A program made the translations under genes and the position numbers. Below are positions 42,076 to 52,525 of a DNA stretch of 64,000 nt, piece by piece. Under the pieces are notes generated by a model, which saw only the letters and a list, made by a program, of their open reading frames with translations, was not told where the DNA came from and ran no database searches. The stretch spans positions 63,129,562-63,193,561 of the forward strand of contig CM047426.1 of the NCBI GenBank assembly GCA_026168455.1, written 5' to 3'. Every line of letters starts with the position of its first letter. Position 1 is the first letter of the stretch. The stretch is from Theocolax elegans. Taxonomy: Eukaryota; Arthropoda; Insecta; Hymenoptera; Cerocephalidae.

Positions 42076-43297
42076 CAATCTCTCTCTCTCTCTCTATCTC
42101 TCATTCTCTCTCTCATTCTCTCACTCTCACAACCTCTCCCTCACGCTCCCTCACAAACCCTCATTCATATTCACTCTCTTCCTCCTACAGTCCCTCATTC
42201 TTACTCGCTCTCACTCTCGCACTATATCACTCTCTCCCTCTTACAGTCCCTCATTCTTACTCACTGTCACTCTCGCAATCCCTCACTATCTCTCATTCTT
42301 ACACGCTCTCATTCTCGCACTATATCACTCTCACCCTCATTCCCTCTCTCTCATTCTCTCTATCTCTCATTCTCTCTCTCTCTCTCTGTCTGCCTCTCCC
42401 TTCCTCTCTCTCTCTCTCATTCTCTCTATCTCTCATTCTCTCTCTCTCTCTCTCTCTGTCTGCCTCTCCCTTCCTCTCTCTCTCTCTCTCATTCTCTCTA
42501 TCTCTCATTCTCTCTCTCTATCTATCATTCTCTCTATCTCTCATTCTCTCTCTCTATCTCTCATTCTCTCTCTCTCTATCTCTCGGTCTCTCTCTCTATC
42601 TCTCATTCTCTCTCTCTATCTCACATTCTCTCTCTCATACTCTCACTCTCACCCTCACACTCCCTCACAATCCCTCATTCATATTCACTCTCTCCCTCTT
42701 ACAGTCCCTCATTCTTACTCACTGTCACACTCGCACTCCCTCACTCTCTCTCTCATTCTCTCTCACTCTCTACCTCTCATTCTCTCTCACTCTCTACCTC
42801 CCATTCTCTCTCTCTCTACTTCTCATTCTCTCTCACTCTCTACCTCTCATTCTCTCTCTCTCTCTAACTCTCATTCTTACTCTCACTCTCTCTCTCTCTC
42901 TATTTCTGTCTCTCTCTCATTCTGTCTCTCTCTCATTCTGTCTCTCTCTCATTCTGTCTCTCTCTATTTCTCTCTCTCTCTTTCTCTCTCTCTATTTCTC
43001 TCTCTCTCTTTCTATCTCTCTCTCTCTTTCTCTATCTCTCTATCTCTTTCTATCTCTCTCTCTCTTTTTCTCTATCTCACTATCTCTCTTTCTCTCTCTC
43101 ACTCTATCTCTCATTCTCACTCTCACATTATCTCCCTTTCTCTATCTCTCTATCTCTATCTGTCATAGAGAGAGAGAACGAGATAGATAAAGAGAGAGAA
43201 TGAGAGATAAAGAGAGAGAGAGCGAGAGAATAAGATAGAGAGATAGAGAGATGGAGAGAGAATGATAGATGGAAGGAGAGATAGAGAGAGAATAATA

Positions 43298-43345
<48 letters not shown>

Positions 43346-44113
43346 TAAATAGAAAGAAAGAGAGAGAGAGAGAGAATAAAAGATAGAGATTGAAAGATAG
43401 AGAGAATGAGAGAGAGAATAAGAGAGAGTGAATGATAGATAGAGAGAAAGAGAGAGAGAATAAGAAAGAGTGAATGGGAGATAGAAAGCGAGAGCGAGAA
43501 TGAGAGAGAGAGAGTGATAGAGTTCGAGAGTGGGAGCGAGTAAGATTGAGGGAGAGCGAGGGAGTACGAGAGTGAGAGTGAGTAATAATGAGGAACTGCG
43601 AGAGGGAGAGAGTGAGTAAGAATGTGGGAGTGTGAGGGAAGGAGAGGGAGAGAGAGGGAGAGTGATGGAGAGAGATAGAGAATGGGTAAGAGATTGAGAG
43701 AGATAGAATGAGATAGATAAAGAGAGAGAATGAGAGATAAAGAGATAGAGAGAGAGAATGGGAGATAAAGAGAGGGAGAGAGGGACAGAGAGAGAGAAAT
43801 GTAAGATAGAGAGAAAGAAAGAGAGAGAGAGAGACAGAGTGAGAGATAAAGAGATAGAGAGAGAGAGAATGAGATAGATAAAAAGAGAGAATGAGAGATA
43901 ATGAGAGAGAGAGAGAGAATGAGATAGATAAAGAGAGAGAATGAGAGAGAATGATAGGTAGAGAGGGAGAGAGAGAGAGAGAGAGAAATGTAAGATAGAG
44001 AGAAAGAGAGAGAGAATAAGAGAGAGAGAATGAAAAATAGAGAGAAAGAGAGAGAATAAGAGAGAGTGAATGAAAGATAGAGAGAAAGAGAGAGAGAATA
44101 AGAGAGAGAGAAT

Positions 44114-44146
<33 letters not shown>

Positions 44147-44212
44147 TATGAAAGATAGAGAGAAAGAGAGAGAGAGAATGAGAGTTAGAGAGAGAGAGAG
44201 AGAATGAGAGTT

Positions 44213-44252
<40 letters not shown>

Positions 44253-44345
44253 GATAGAGAGAAAGAGAGAGAGAATAAGAGATAGAGAATATATCTCTCT
44301 CTCTATCTGCCTCCCTATCTCTTCCTCTCACTGTTTCTCTCACGC

Positions 44346-44800
44346 CAAGATAATGTTTGTCGTACGGACGGTCGGACGGACGGACGGACATTATAATTTA
44401 TCGGTTTTTGTTTTTTTATATCACTTAGTAATTATAGTAATAATTTTTTTGTCAGTAATATGATGCATTAACTTATGTTACACATATTTATCATAAAATA
44501 TATATATTTTAAGTATTTTTCGCAAGAATAGGGGAGTTTTTACAAAATCGCTAAAAAAGATAACTTTAATATAATGTAGATTTTTATATATATTACTTAA
44601 ACTTCATAAATAGTTTCTGCAATTGAAAGCACTGAAATCAAACTGTAATCGACAAGTATTTTGAATCATGCAAAAATTTCTACCAATCTGAATACATATC
44701 TTATATTATATTAAAGTGGATCGACTTTTGGTCTCCGGTTCTCCGGTTCTCCGGTTTTTTAAAAGTGCATTTTTTTAGTTTCAAAGTTTGATTTTAATTG
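44346..44800. repeat. GGAC microsatellite and interspersed repeat, copy 2
   Basis: A short (GGAC)n run lies at about 44367-44390. At 44610-44690 the words TTTCTGCAATTGAAAGCACT and CGACAAGTATTTTGAATCAT match the repeat at 38640-38990. Between them is AT-rich DNA without features. Confidence 0.55.
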
Positions 44801-44809
44801 GACTTTACA

Positions 44810-44936
44810 ATTTTGGGCCTTACATTTGTTGGACCTTACATTTTTGGGCCTTATAATTTTGGGCCTTACATTTTCGGGCCTTATAAATTTGGACCTTACA
44901 TTTTTGGGCCTTACATTTTTGGGCCTTATAGTTTTT
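44810..44936. repeat. 16-bp minisatellite, TTGGGCCTTACATTT type
   Basis: About eight units of TTTTGGGCCTTACA with T/A variants, giving spurious repetitive frames (FGPYIFGPY) on both strands. Confidence 0.85.
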
Positions 44937-45674
44937 TTAAACAAATAGATATCAACTACTATGTCGATATTATTATCAGAAAATTATCTTAATAACAATA
45001 ATTAAAATAACATTTGATTACGTAATTAAATTTAATAAAATTTCAACACTGGAACATACAATAAATCAAATTAATTTTTATTGTTTATTTTACAAACTTA
45101 TTTTTGCAAAAATTTCAAATTACAATTATTATGTTACAATTGTACTCTATTCACTTGTATATTTCATAAGATATATTTTTTTCAATATATCGTTTTTATT
45201 GTTTATATAATTTATAAATTCAGCAAGTATCCATCGAAATCATCTTTAACAGAAAAATTAAATTATATCATTAAATATTAAATGTATAATTAATTAAACA
45301 TTAGATAAAATATTCAATTAAATATTACTGTTTTTAAAATGCCATTTAGAAGTTTTATATCCAATATGCATATTGTCACATATTATTGATATTATATATG
45401 TTATATCTGTAACAAAAAAATTTTTATTATTAATTATAAATAAATTGACAAAGTCAAAACTATACCTTTTAACTTAATCATTAAGAAATACTACTGCATT
45501 TTTGATTATTTCGATAGTCTTAATAAACTAATCAGGATACTGAAATACAAAAAGACTTATTATATTTAAAACAATAATAATTTAAAATGAAAATTAGATA
45601 ATTTTATAATATAGCTTGTGACTTTAATCGTATGGAATGCCATTAGGAATATAATATTTTATTGATATAATATT
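44937..45674. other. AT-rich DNA, no gene seen
   Basis: Nothing recognisable in any frame. Confidence 0.5.
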
Positions 45675-46200
45675 AATTGGAATGCTGCTGCCGTTTGTTA
45701 TTTTTATTCAGCGCTGTATTCATTGGAATGCTGCTGCCATTTGTTTTTTTTTATTCAGCGCTGCATTTATTGGAATTATGAGTGTCAAACTACTAGCAAA
45801 GAATTTGTGCAAATATTGGCCCATTAGATGGAAAGTTTGGCCCTCTTTGTGTAAAGGTTGGCCCAGATAGTTTAAATGTTGGCCCATTTACAGAAAAGAT
45901 TATTACAACATATTATTTACAACATATTATTATTGCAATATTAAATATTATCAACGCAATTAAGTGCGCCTTAATTTAAGAAATTGCATGTGAAAGACAA
46001 TTTTTTACTGGTTGAAAAATTTATTCCATAATCAATACAAAATGTTCCTAAATTGGCCAAAAGTGGGCTAAAGTTTGCTAAAACTGGAAAAATGTTCCAA
46101 ATATTTCAATGTTGGTAAACATCGGCCCACTTTTGGCGCAAGTTGGCCCACTTTTAGCATACTTTGGAGCATTTTCATCGAAAATTTATTTCCACTAGGG
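45675..46200. repeat. Short tandem duplication and scattered TTGGCCCA words
   Basis: At 45677-45770 a unit starting TTGGAATGCTGCTGCC and containing TTATTCAGCGCTG occurs twice. Between 45815 and 46165 the word TTGGCCCA or a close variant (GTTTGGCCC, ATCGGCCCA) occurs at least six times at irregular spacing, along with AAAGTTTGCT-like words. Confidence 0.6.
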
Positions 46201-46403
46201 TATGTATAATATTAGTATTTATAAAATATTAAATTTATATTAACTATATTTCATTCATTACATTGAAGCTACTTTCTTATAAACACTGTTTTCTAATAAT
46301 TTATATTTTATTTTTTTCAGCTTTACAAAAAAATATTAATAAAAAATTTAAAATAATCGTTTAGAAAAATAAAAAAAATTATAATTATTATTAAACAATT
46401 AAA

Positions 46404-46852
46404 AAACCGACGCGGTGGCGGAGTGGCCGAGGCGCACCTCGGCCGGTCACGGAAGTTAAGCAGTATTGAGCGCGGTACCCAAGTGGATGGGTGACGTTCT
46501 CGGTCGCTTGGCTTTCGTGGCGGGTTAGGTGTTTTTTCACACTTCACAACGTGAGCGGGAGGTGTGAAACATTCGGTTTCGGTGTCAAGGCCTACGCAAT
46601 GTGACTTTGACACCCAAAAAGAATGTTTCGAATACACCGGCCATCTTGGGTGAGGTTTTCCCTGCTTCACAGGTTTCCCTCATCCACGGGCACAACCCCG
46701 GGCGAATGCGAGATGGTGGGGTTTTTAAGGGAGGGATAAAGCACCCACACATAGGCGGTAGGTGGACACCGTTAAAGTCCCCCAGGGGATAAACGGTAGG
46801 AAGTGCCAGGGAAAAAGAGGGCACAAAATCAAGAATAAAAAAAAAAAAGAAT
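46404..46852 (+). mobile_element. 5S rRNA-derived SINE, copy 2
   Basis: Same family as 36004-36439. The 5S-like head has GGAAGTTAAGCAGT near 46451 and AAGTGGATGGGTGAC near 46480. The body is nearly the same over about 330 bases (GTGAGCGGGAGGTGTGAAAC onwards). It ends in poly(A). A probable target duplication TATTAAACAATT with the following A-rich bases lies at about 46388-46403 and 46853-46868. Confidence 0.9.
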
Positions 46853-46927
46853 ATTAAACAATTGAAACAAATTATTAATATTATTTTTATAATTGTGAAT
46901 CATTTTGTAAAATAAACCATTTTTATA

Positions 46928-47584
46928 ATGGGTTTGACGGAAGTAAAAAAATTAGTTGTAAAAACGATTGAACCATATAGCGACGATGCTTCTATGTTAA
47001 ATGATGAACACATATTAGAATTTAATAACATCCTTAAATCATGTACACCATTCAATATGCAAACAACTCTTTTAGTTCAAAAACAATATAATATTAACTC
47101 AGTTCAAATGAATAATGAATACATTCAATTGTTATTTTCTGGAAAATATGAAAAAGGTCATTGGATTTGTATGTATTACAATAATACAACGATACACATT
47201 TATGATAGTTTAAATGCTAAATATTTGCAAAATGAACATAAAGTATACATCAATAGATTATTTCCAGATAGTCAACAATTAAAAATTGTTTTTGAAACAG
47301 TGCAATTTCAAACCAATAGTTATGATTATGGAATTTTCGCGATAGCTTTTGTTGTCTCTATTGTATTTAATTTATGCCCATGCAGTTTAAACTATGATAT
47401 TTCCCAAATGCGTTCACATTTACTAAAAATATACGAAACACGTAGTATTACGATGTTTCCATTGTTACAAAATATAAACTATAAAATTTCAACAATACCA
47501 ATCAAAAGATACATGATCCATATTTGTTGTATTGATGAAAAAAAATTGAATTTCAATGTAGCAGAAATAAAAATAATAGAATAA
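46928..47584 (+). CDS. Ulp1-like protease of Helitron B, catalytic Cys replaced
   Basis: An open frame of 218 codons starting at an ATG. Residues about 35-75 parallel the other copies (FNMQTTLLVQKQYN, IQLLFSGKYEKG). The catalytic His is in GHWICMYY, the Asp in IHIYDSLNAKY and the oxyanion Gln in TVQFQTNSYDYG. The residue that should be the nucleophilic Cys (DCG in Ulp1 proteases) is Tyr in DYG, a single G-to-A difference. The C-terminal block FAIAFVVSIVFNLCPC and MRSHLLKIYETRS is conserved. It looks like a full-length domain with a lost nucleophile. It would lack peptidase activity, although binding of a ubiquitin-like partner could persist. SENP/Ulp1 homology is by motif only. Confidence 0.7.
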   Translation: MGLTEVKKLVVKTIEPYSDDASMLNDEHILEFNNILKSCTPFNMQTTLLVQKQYNINSVQMNNEYIQLLFSGKYEKGHWICMYYNNTTIHIYDSLNAKYLQNEHKVYINRLFPDSQQLKIVFETVQFQTNSYDYGIFAIAFVVSIVFNLCPCSLNYDISQMRSHLLKIYETRSITMFPLLQNINYKISTIPIKRYMIHICCIDEKKLNFNVAEIKIIE

Positions 47585-47623
47585 AATTTTCAACAGAAAT
47601 TTATTTCTGAACAACAAACAATA

Positions 47624-47786
47624 ATGAATTTATATAATAAAGATAAAATCATTTCCGTTGATTCTATTACCCCAATGGAAATAGACTATGAAATACCAAC
47701 TTATAGTTCATTTTATCAAAAAAATAAAAATAAACAATTTAACGATATAGAAATAAAACAGCTAAAAATAAAACATTCTACACCAG
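47624..47786 (+). pseudogene. Helitron B linker, cut by Penelope P4
   Basis: A frame from ATG 47624 gives a basic linker (ISVDSITPMEIDYEIPTYSS, NDIEIKQLKIKHS) with no recognisable domain and is then interrupted by the inverted end of Penelope P4. It occupies the same position as the linker after the protease in Helitron A. Confidence 0.5.
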
Positions 47787-48025
47787 TAACTACACCAGTA
47801 ACATTCCATTTTTCTGTAAAATCTTTACCCAACACAATTATATTATTTAATTTGTTGTTCATCATTGGAACAGTCGAGAAGTTATATTTTTTTAACATCG
47901 AAGTACATTTATTGAAAAACTGTTTGTAGTAAGGTAAAGGTAAAATACCAATTGAGTGTTTATTCTTTTTTTCCCTTAATCTAATTGTGTTCATGTGTTT
48001 AATTTTCCTGAGTCTATTGTTTATC

Positions 48026-49852
48026 GATAATAATATATATAATAATATCGATAGTAATATAAAAAATGACATCAGAGAAATTGTAGTCAAAAATTTAAAA
48101 AACGAAACAAAAAGAATGACACATCTAACTTCAGAAAATAAGATATTCTCTAAAAAACTAAAATGTACAAAAGAATTTCTGAATGACAATCCGAACATAT
48201 TTTTCACACATGCAGATAAGGGTAACCTCACTGTCTGTATGGAAAAATCAGATTATAAAGAAAAAATGCATCAGTTATTATCCGATAAAAACGTCTATAA
48301 TATTGTTAAGAAAAATCCGTTAAAAAAATTACAATCAAAAGTACACTCTATTTTAAAACATCTCAATGATAATAATCTCCTGAATAGACAGTTTCACAAT
48401 AACGAATTAACTCAGACAAACACTTCTCTTGCTAAAGCTTATGGTTTACCCAAAATCCATAAAAACAATGTTCCACTTAGACCTATTATTTCGACAATTA
48501 ATTGTCCGACTCATTTTTTAGCTACACTTCTATACAATAATCTTAAACATTCAATTCCGATACCTGTCTCATATATTAACAATAGTTCCGAAATAAAAAG
48601 AAAGATACAGAACTTGGAAGTACCTTCTGACTATATTTTGGTTTCGTTGGATGTCAGTTCTTTGTTTACTAATATTGCTTGCTCAGCTGTACTTGACAGT
48701 CTAGATCGACGTGTTTCACACATACAAACGAAATGTAAATTGCCTTTTCATGAAATCCGAGAAATAGTCAAATTCCTATTTAACAATACTTTTTTCACGT
48801 TTGACATTTTTTACCAACAAAAATTTGGATCGCCAATGGGATCTCCCATTTCTCCGTTTTTTGCCGATATGGTTATGGATGATTTGGAGACTGATTGCTT
48901 GAAAAAATTAAAAAATGAATATAATTGCATCCCGTTATTTTATTACAGATATGTAGATGATACAATTCTTTGTATAAAAAATGAACATAAGTATGCCGTA
49001 TTAGATGTTTTCAATAGTTATAGTGATCACTTAAAATTCACACATGAAGTAGAAAATAACAATTCAATAAACTTTTTAGACATTATGTTAATTATAAAAA
49101 ATAATGTAATTATTACGAATTGGTACAGAAAACCATCAGTCTCGAATCGTCTTTTAAATTATAATTCTAACCACACAGATCAATTAAAGGAAAATATTGT
49201 ATACAACCTCATAGATAGAGCTGTTTTATTGTCACATTCGGATTTTCATCGGGAAAATATAAACATTGTACAAAAATTGTTATCTGAAAATGATTATCCA
49301 ACACGATTTGTGAAAACTTCAATAAACAATAGACTCAGGAAAATTAAACACATGAACACAATTAGATTAAGGGAAAAAAAGAATAAACACTCAATTGGTA
49401 TTTTACCTTTACCTTACTACAAACAGTTTTTCAATAAATGTACTTCGATGTTAAAAAAATATAACTTCTCGACTGTTCCAATGATGAACAACAAATTAAA
49501 TAATATAATTGTGTTGGGTAAAGATTTTACAGAAAAATGGAATGTTACTGGTGTAGTTTATAAAATTAATTGTAAAAATTGTTCTGCTTGTTATGTAGGA
49601 GAAACTAAACGTAGTCTAAAGGAAAGGACTAACGAACATAAAATTTAAAAAAACTCAGAATCTGTAATATCGCTACACATGGATAATTATGAACACGAAT
49701 TTGACTGGCAAAATACTAAAATTTTGGATAAAGAACCACTTTATAAGAAAAGAATTATTTCCGAAATGATTCACATTAATAATAACAATTTTACAATAAA
49801 TAGAAAGGAAGATACACAATATTTGAGCCGTTTATATAGAAACATTTATTAA
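48026..49852 (+). pseudogene. Penelope P4 reverse transcriptase and GIY-YIG endonuclease
   Basis: The frame opens at the inverted-repeat border and encodes the Penelope reverse transcriptase: FTHADKGNLTV, KAYGLPKIHKNNVPLRPIIS, LVSLDVSSLFTNI (first catalytic Asp), GSPMGSPISPFFADMVM and YRYVDDTILC (catalytic Asp pair). The long linker then leads to NCKNCSACYVGETKRSLKER with the CxxC and GIY-YIG core. A TAA at 49646 interrupts the frame after TNEHKI; the same frame continues with NSESVISLHMDN and RIISEMIHIN, holding the catalytic Glu, to 49852. One nonsense codon and the missing N-terminus inactivate it. The telomerase-like enzyme primes on nicked DNA. Confidence 0.9.
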
Positions 49853-50097
49853 CCTGATATAAATTTATTAACTTCTTAGTATTACAAATGGTATTAAAAT
49901 CAGTTACTTAGTGGTACATCTTTGATATAAAGTTTGTTGACCGTTTATAAATATTTGTTCAGTAGCGCTTAAGTATAAGCATGAAGTGAAACGTTGGTGA
50001 TACGCATGGTAATTTAAAGTTATAATTTTGTTGTTCTTTTTAAATCTAATATGTTTAAAAATGTAAAATTTATTTACTGTGTTTAATAAATAGCATT

Positions 50098-50137
50098 GCC
50101 TGATGAGGTCCGCAAACCTAAGCGGACGAAACGTTGC
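50098..50137 (+). ncRNA. Hammerhead ribozyme motif, Penelope P4
   Basis: CTGATGAG, a perfect stem GTCCGC/GCGGAC around an AAACCTAA loop, then GAAAC and GTT. The conserved core is intact, though GTT in place of GTC at the cleavage site is expected to lower activity. Helix III is again only ACGT. Confidence 0.75.
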
Positions 50138-50179
50138 TTATTAGCATTATATAAGTGTTTTTATTTATTTAAAAACTGA

Positions 50180-52124
50180 AACACCTGCATTGACCCTCAA
50201 GATCGAAAAATATATCAAATTCAGAATGTATTTAGTGAATCCAAAGGATCGAAAACGATATTTTATAAGATTATTACTTTTACATGTCAAAGGAGCATTA
50301 TCATTTCAGGGTTTACGTACTGTTGATGATATAATTTATTCTACATTTTATGAAGTTTCTATAGCTAGACATTTGGTTAATGAAGATAAAGAATGGGACA
50401 GATGTTTGCAAGAAGCAACACAATTACACTTTCCTACTGCTCTTTGTGAATTATTTGCATATATTTGTATTTTTCACAATCCTATTAATGCAAGAGATTT
50501 GTACGAAAAATAGAAACACTTTTTTTACCACCCAAAATATGAACAAAATGCTGATGAAAACCTAGCATTAAACATTATTGATAAGAATCTACAATTGAAT
50601 GGATATTCTTTAAATAATTTTAATTTACCCGTTATATCTACATTTATAGAAGATTATGCTGATAAATCAACAACACATAACAAAAGTTGCACATTTACTG
50701 AAATAAACGTCAAAGTAAATTTTTAAAAAAATCATAACAAAGACATTTTTGATAATATCGTGCAACATTTAAAAATTGAAGACAAAAAAAGTTTTTTTAT
50801 TGATGGACCAGGAGGAAGTCGGAAAAGCTGTTTACTTAATGTTCTAATAGACTATCTTAAATTCTCGAACATTTCATTTTTATGTGTTGCTTGGACAGGG
50901 ATTGCAGCAAATTTATTACATAACGGGAAAACAGTACACACAATATTTAAACTACCACTTAATATCACAGAATGTACTATATATGTAATATTAAATCTAA
51001 TTCAATAGAAGGTAAAAATTTAAAAGAAGTTCAAATTATAATATAGGATGAAATATCTATGACATCGAAATATGCTTTTGAAGCAGTCAATCGCCTATTT
51101 CAAGATATATGTAATAATAAAAAAATATTTGGTGGTAAAATGTTGGTTGTTTCAGGCGATTTTAGGCAAACATTACCAGTTATACGACATGGTAGTCGTA
51201 CTGAAGTTATTGAAAATTCAGTTAAAAACGGTTACTTATGGCCGAATTTTATACGTATGACACTAAATGAAAATCTTCGAGTGACAGATAATGACAATTA
51301 TTTTAGACAATGGTTATTAAATGTAGGTGAAGGTAAAAGTTTAAATATGTATGAAGAAGAAAATGAACTGCTTGAAATCCCTCTTGATTTAATAACAAAA
51401 GAAAATGATATCATTGCAGAAATTTTTGGAAATGAAATAAAAATAAATGATAAAGATTTAAATGATAAAGTTATATTAGCCTTCACCAACAACGACGTAA
51501 TTGAAATAAATAATAAAATTTTGACTATAATGGAAGGGCAAATTATTGAATACTTAAGTGTAGATACAGCAGAAGATGATAATGGAGAAAACTTAGATGT
51601 CATGTTACCTACAGAATTTCTTAATTCCCTTACACCTAATGGACTTCCTCTACATAAATTACAATTAAAAGTAGGTGCAATAGTAATTCTTCTAAGAAAT
51701 TTAAATGTGAATGAAGGTCTTTGTAATGGAACAAGATTATTAGTAACAAAACTTATGAAACATTTAATTAAAGCAGAAATTATAAGCGGAAAAAAAAATT
51801 GGAAAATTAGTTTTAATACCAAGAATCACTTTGTCACCATCTAAAGAAGATATACCATTCAACATGCGCAGCAAACAATTTCCCATTCGATTAGGTTTTG
51901 CAATGACTATTAATAAATCACAAGGACAGTCATACAAACAAGTTGGTATCTATTTACCATCTCCAATTTTTAGCCATGGTCAATTATACGTAGCTCTTTC
52001 AAGAGCTAAAAGTAGAAAAAATTTAAAAATATTACTGTTAAACAATGCAAAAATAGAAAATGATAAATTAAAAAGTAAACACAAAATTTACACTAACAAT
52101 ATAGTGTTTAAAAAAGTATTGTAA
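50180..52124 (+). pseudogene. Helitron B Pif1-like helicase, several lesions
   Basis: The frame 50190-50513 holds FRMYLVNPKDRKRYFIRLLL, TVDDIIYSTFYEVS and DRCLQEATQLHFPTALCELF. Helicase motifs follow in further frames: Walker A FFIDGPGGSRKSCLL (50790-50835; the usual TGKS is RKS-like, with Arg in the loop), CVAWTGIAANLL, then a TAG just before the DEISM Walker B at about 51048. The frame 51059-51844 has MLVVSGDFRQTLPVI, LNENLRV and the motif LKVGAIVILLRNLNVNEGLC. The frame 51831-52124 ends with [14 protein letters not shown] and [16 protein letters not shown]. The two stops and frame changes are inactivating. It would unwind DNA for rolling-circle replication. Confidence 0.85.
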
Positions 52125-52164
52125 ATGTGTAGACGAAAATTTATACACACATTTTATATAAATT

Positions 52165-52525
52165 TTATAAATAAATAAAAATGGAAGTATGAAAAAAAAC
52201 ATTAAAATATTACAACTATTGAATGATTAAAGTGAATATGCAAAATAATTAATAATTGTTTGCGCTGAAAATCATTAAAATACAATTGAAAACCGGCTGC
52301 AACATATCATATTGTAAATGACAAATCATTACATTAGTTATAATAAATAAAACAAAATGAAATATAAGAAAAATCCATTGAAATATTACTACTACTGATT
52401 CATTAAAATAAATATGCAAAATAATTGATAATTTTTTGCGCTGTAAATCATTAACATGATTAAAAACCGGCTGCAACATATAATATTGTAAATGAGTACA
52501 AAAAAGTATATACTCATTACATCAA
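52165..52525. repeat. Two diverged tandem copies of about 180 bp
   Basis: Both copies contain ATATGCAAAATAATT(A/G)ATAAT, TTTGCGCTG(A/T)AAATCATTAA-like words and AAACCGGCTGCAACATAT. They lie just past the helicase end and may belong to the Helitron 3' region. Confidence 0.7.

Larger units (their letters stand above)
39955..44345. repeat. Giant (TC)n/(GA)n microsatellite with strand switch
   Basis: Imperfect TC-rich repeat (TCTC with ATTC, ACTC and TATC variants) occupies 39955-40126, 40840-40870, 41583-41650 and 42060-43163. At 43163 it switches abruptly to GA-rich repeat, which continues to about 44290, and then back to TC for 50 bases. The 1.1-kb TC and GA blocks are complementary and could fold into a large hairpin or a triplex. 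The open frame at 41937-43190 is a consequence of the repeat. LINE 3' ends are embedded in it. Confidence 0.9.
47787..50175 (+). mobile_element. Penelope-like element P4 with inverted 5' fragment
   Basis: Plus-strand element with reverse transcriptase, GIY-YIG endonuclease, 3' untranslated region, hammerhead motif and a 3' end near TTGACCCTCAA. Its 5' side (47787-48025) is an inverted copy, apparently perfect, of 49320-49560 of the same element. Such inverted 5' fragments are characteristic of Penelope insertions. A 12-base direct repeat CTACACCAGTAA lies at the left border. It lacks the N-terminal coding part. Confidence 0.85.
46928..52124 (+). mobile_element. Helitron B: protease and helicase, interrupted by Penelope P4
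   Basis: Plus-strand remains of a second Helitron: an Ulp1-like protease (46928-47584), a linker (47624-47786), then Penelope P4, then the Rep-helicase linker and Pif1-type helicase (50180-52124). The repeat array and HUH Rep domain seen in Helitron A are missing. Protein similarity to Helitron A is evident in both the protease and the VNPKDRKRYFIRLLLLHVKG block. Several lesions inactivate it. Confidence 0.7.

Noticed and set aside
41937..43190. A 417-codon open frame rich in Ser and Leu
   Set aside because: It is the translation of a TC microsatellite, which lacks stop codons by composition. No domain, no codon bias, and the repeat continues outside the frame.
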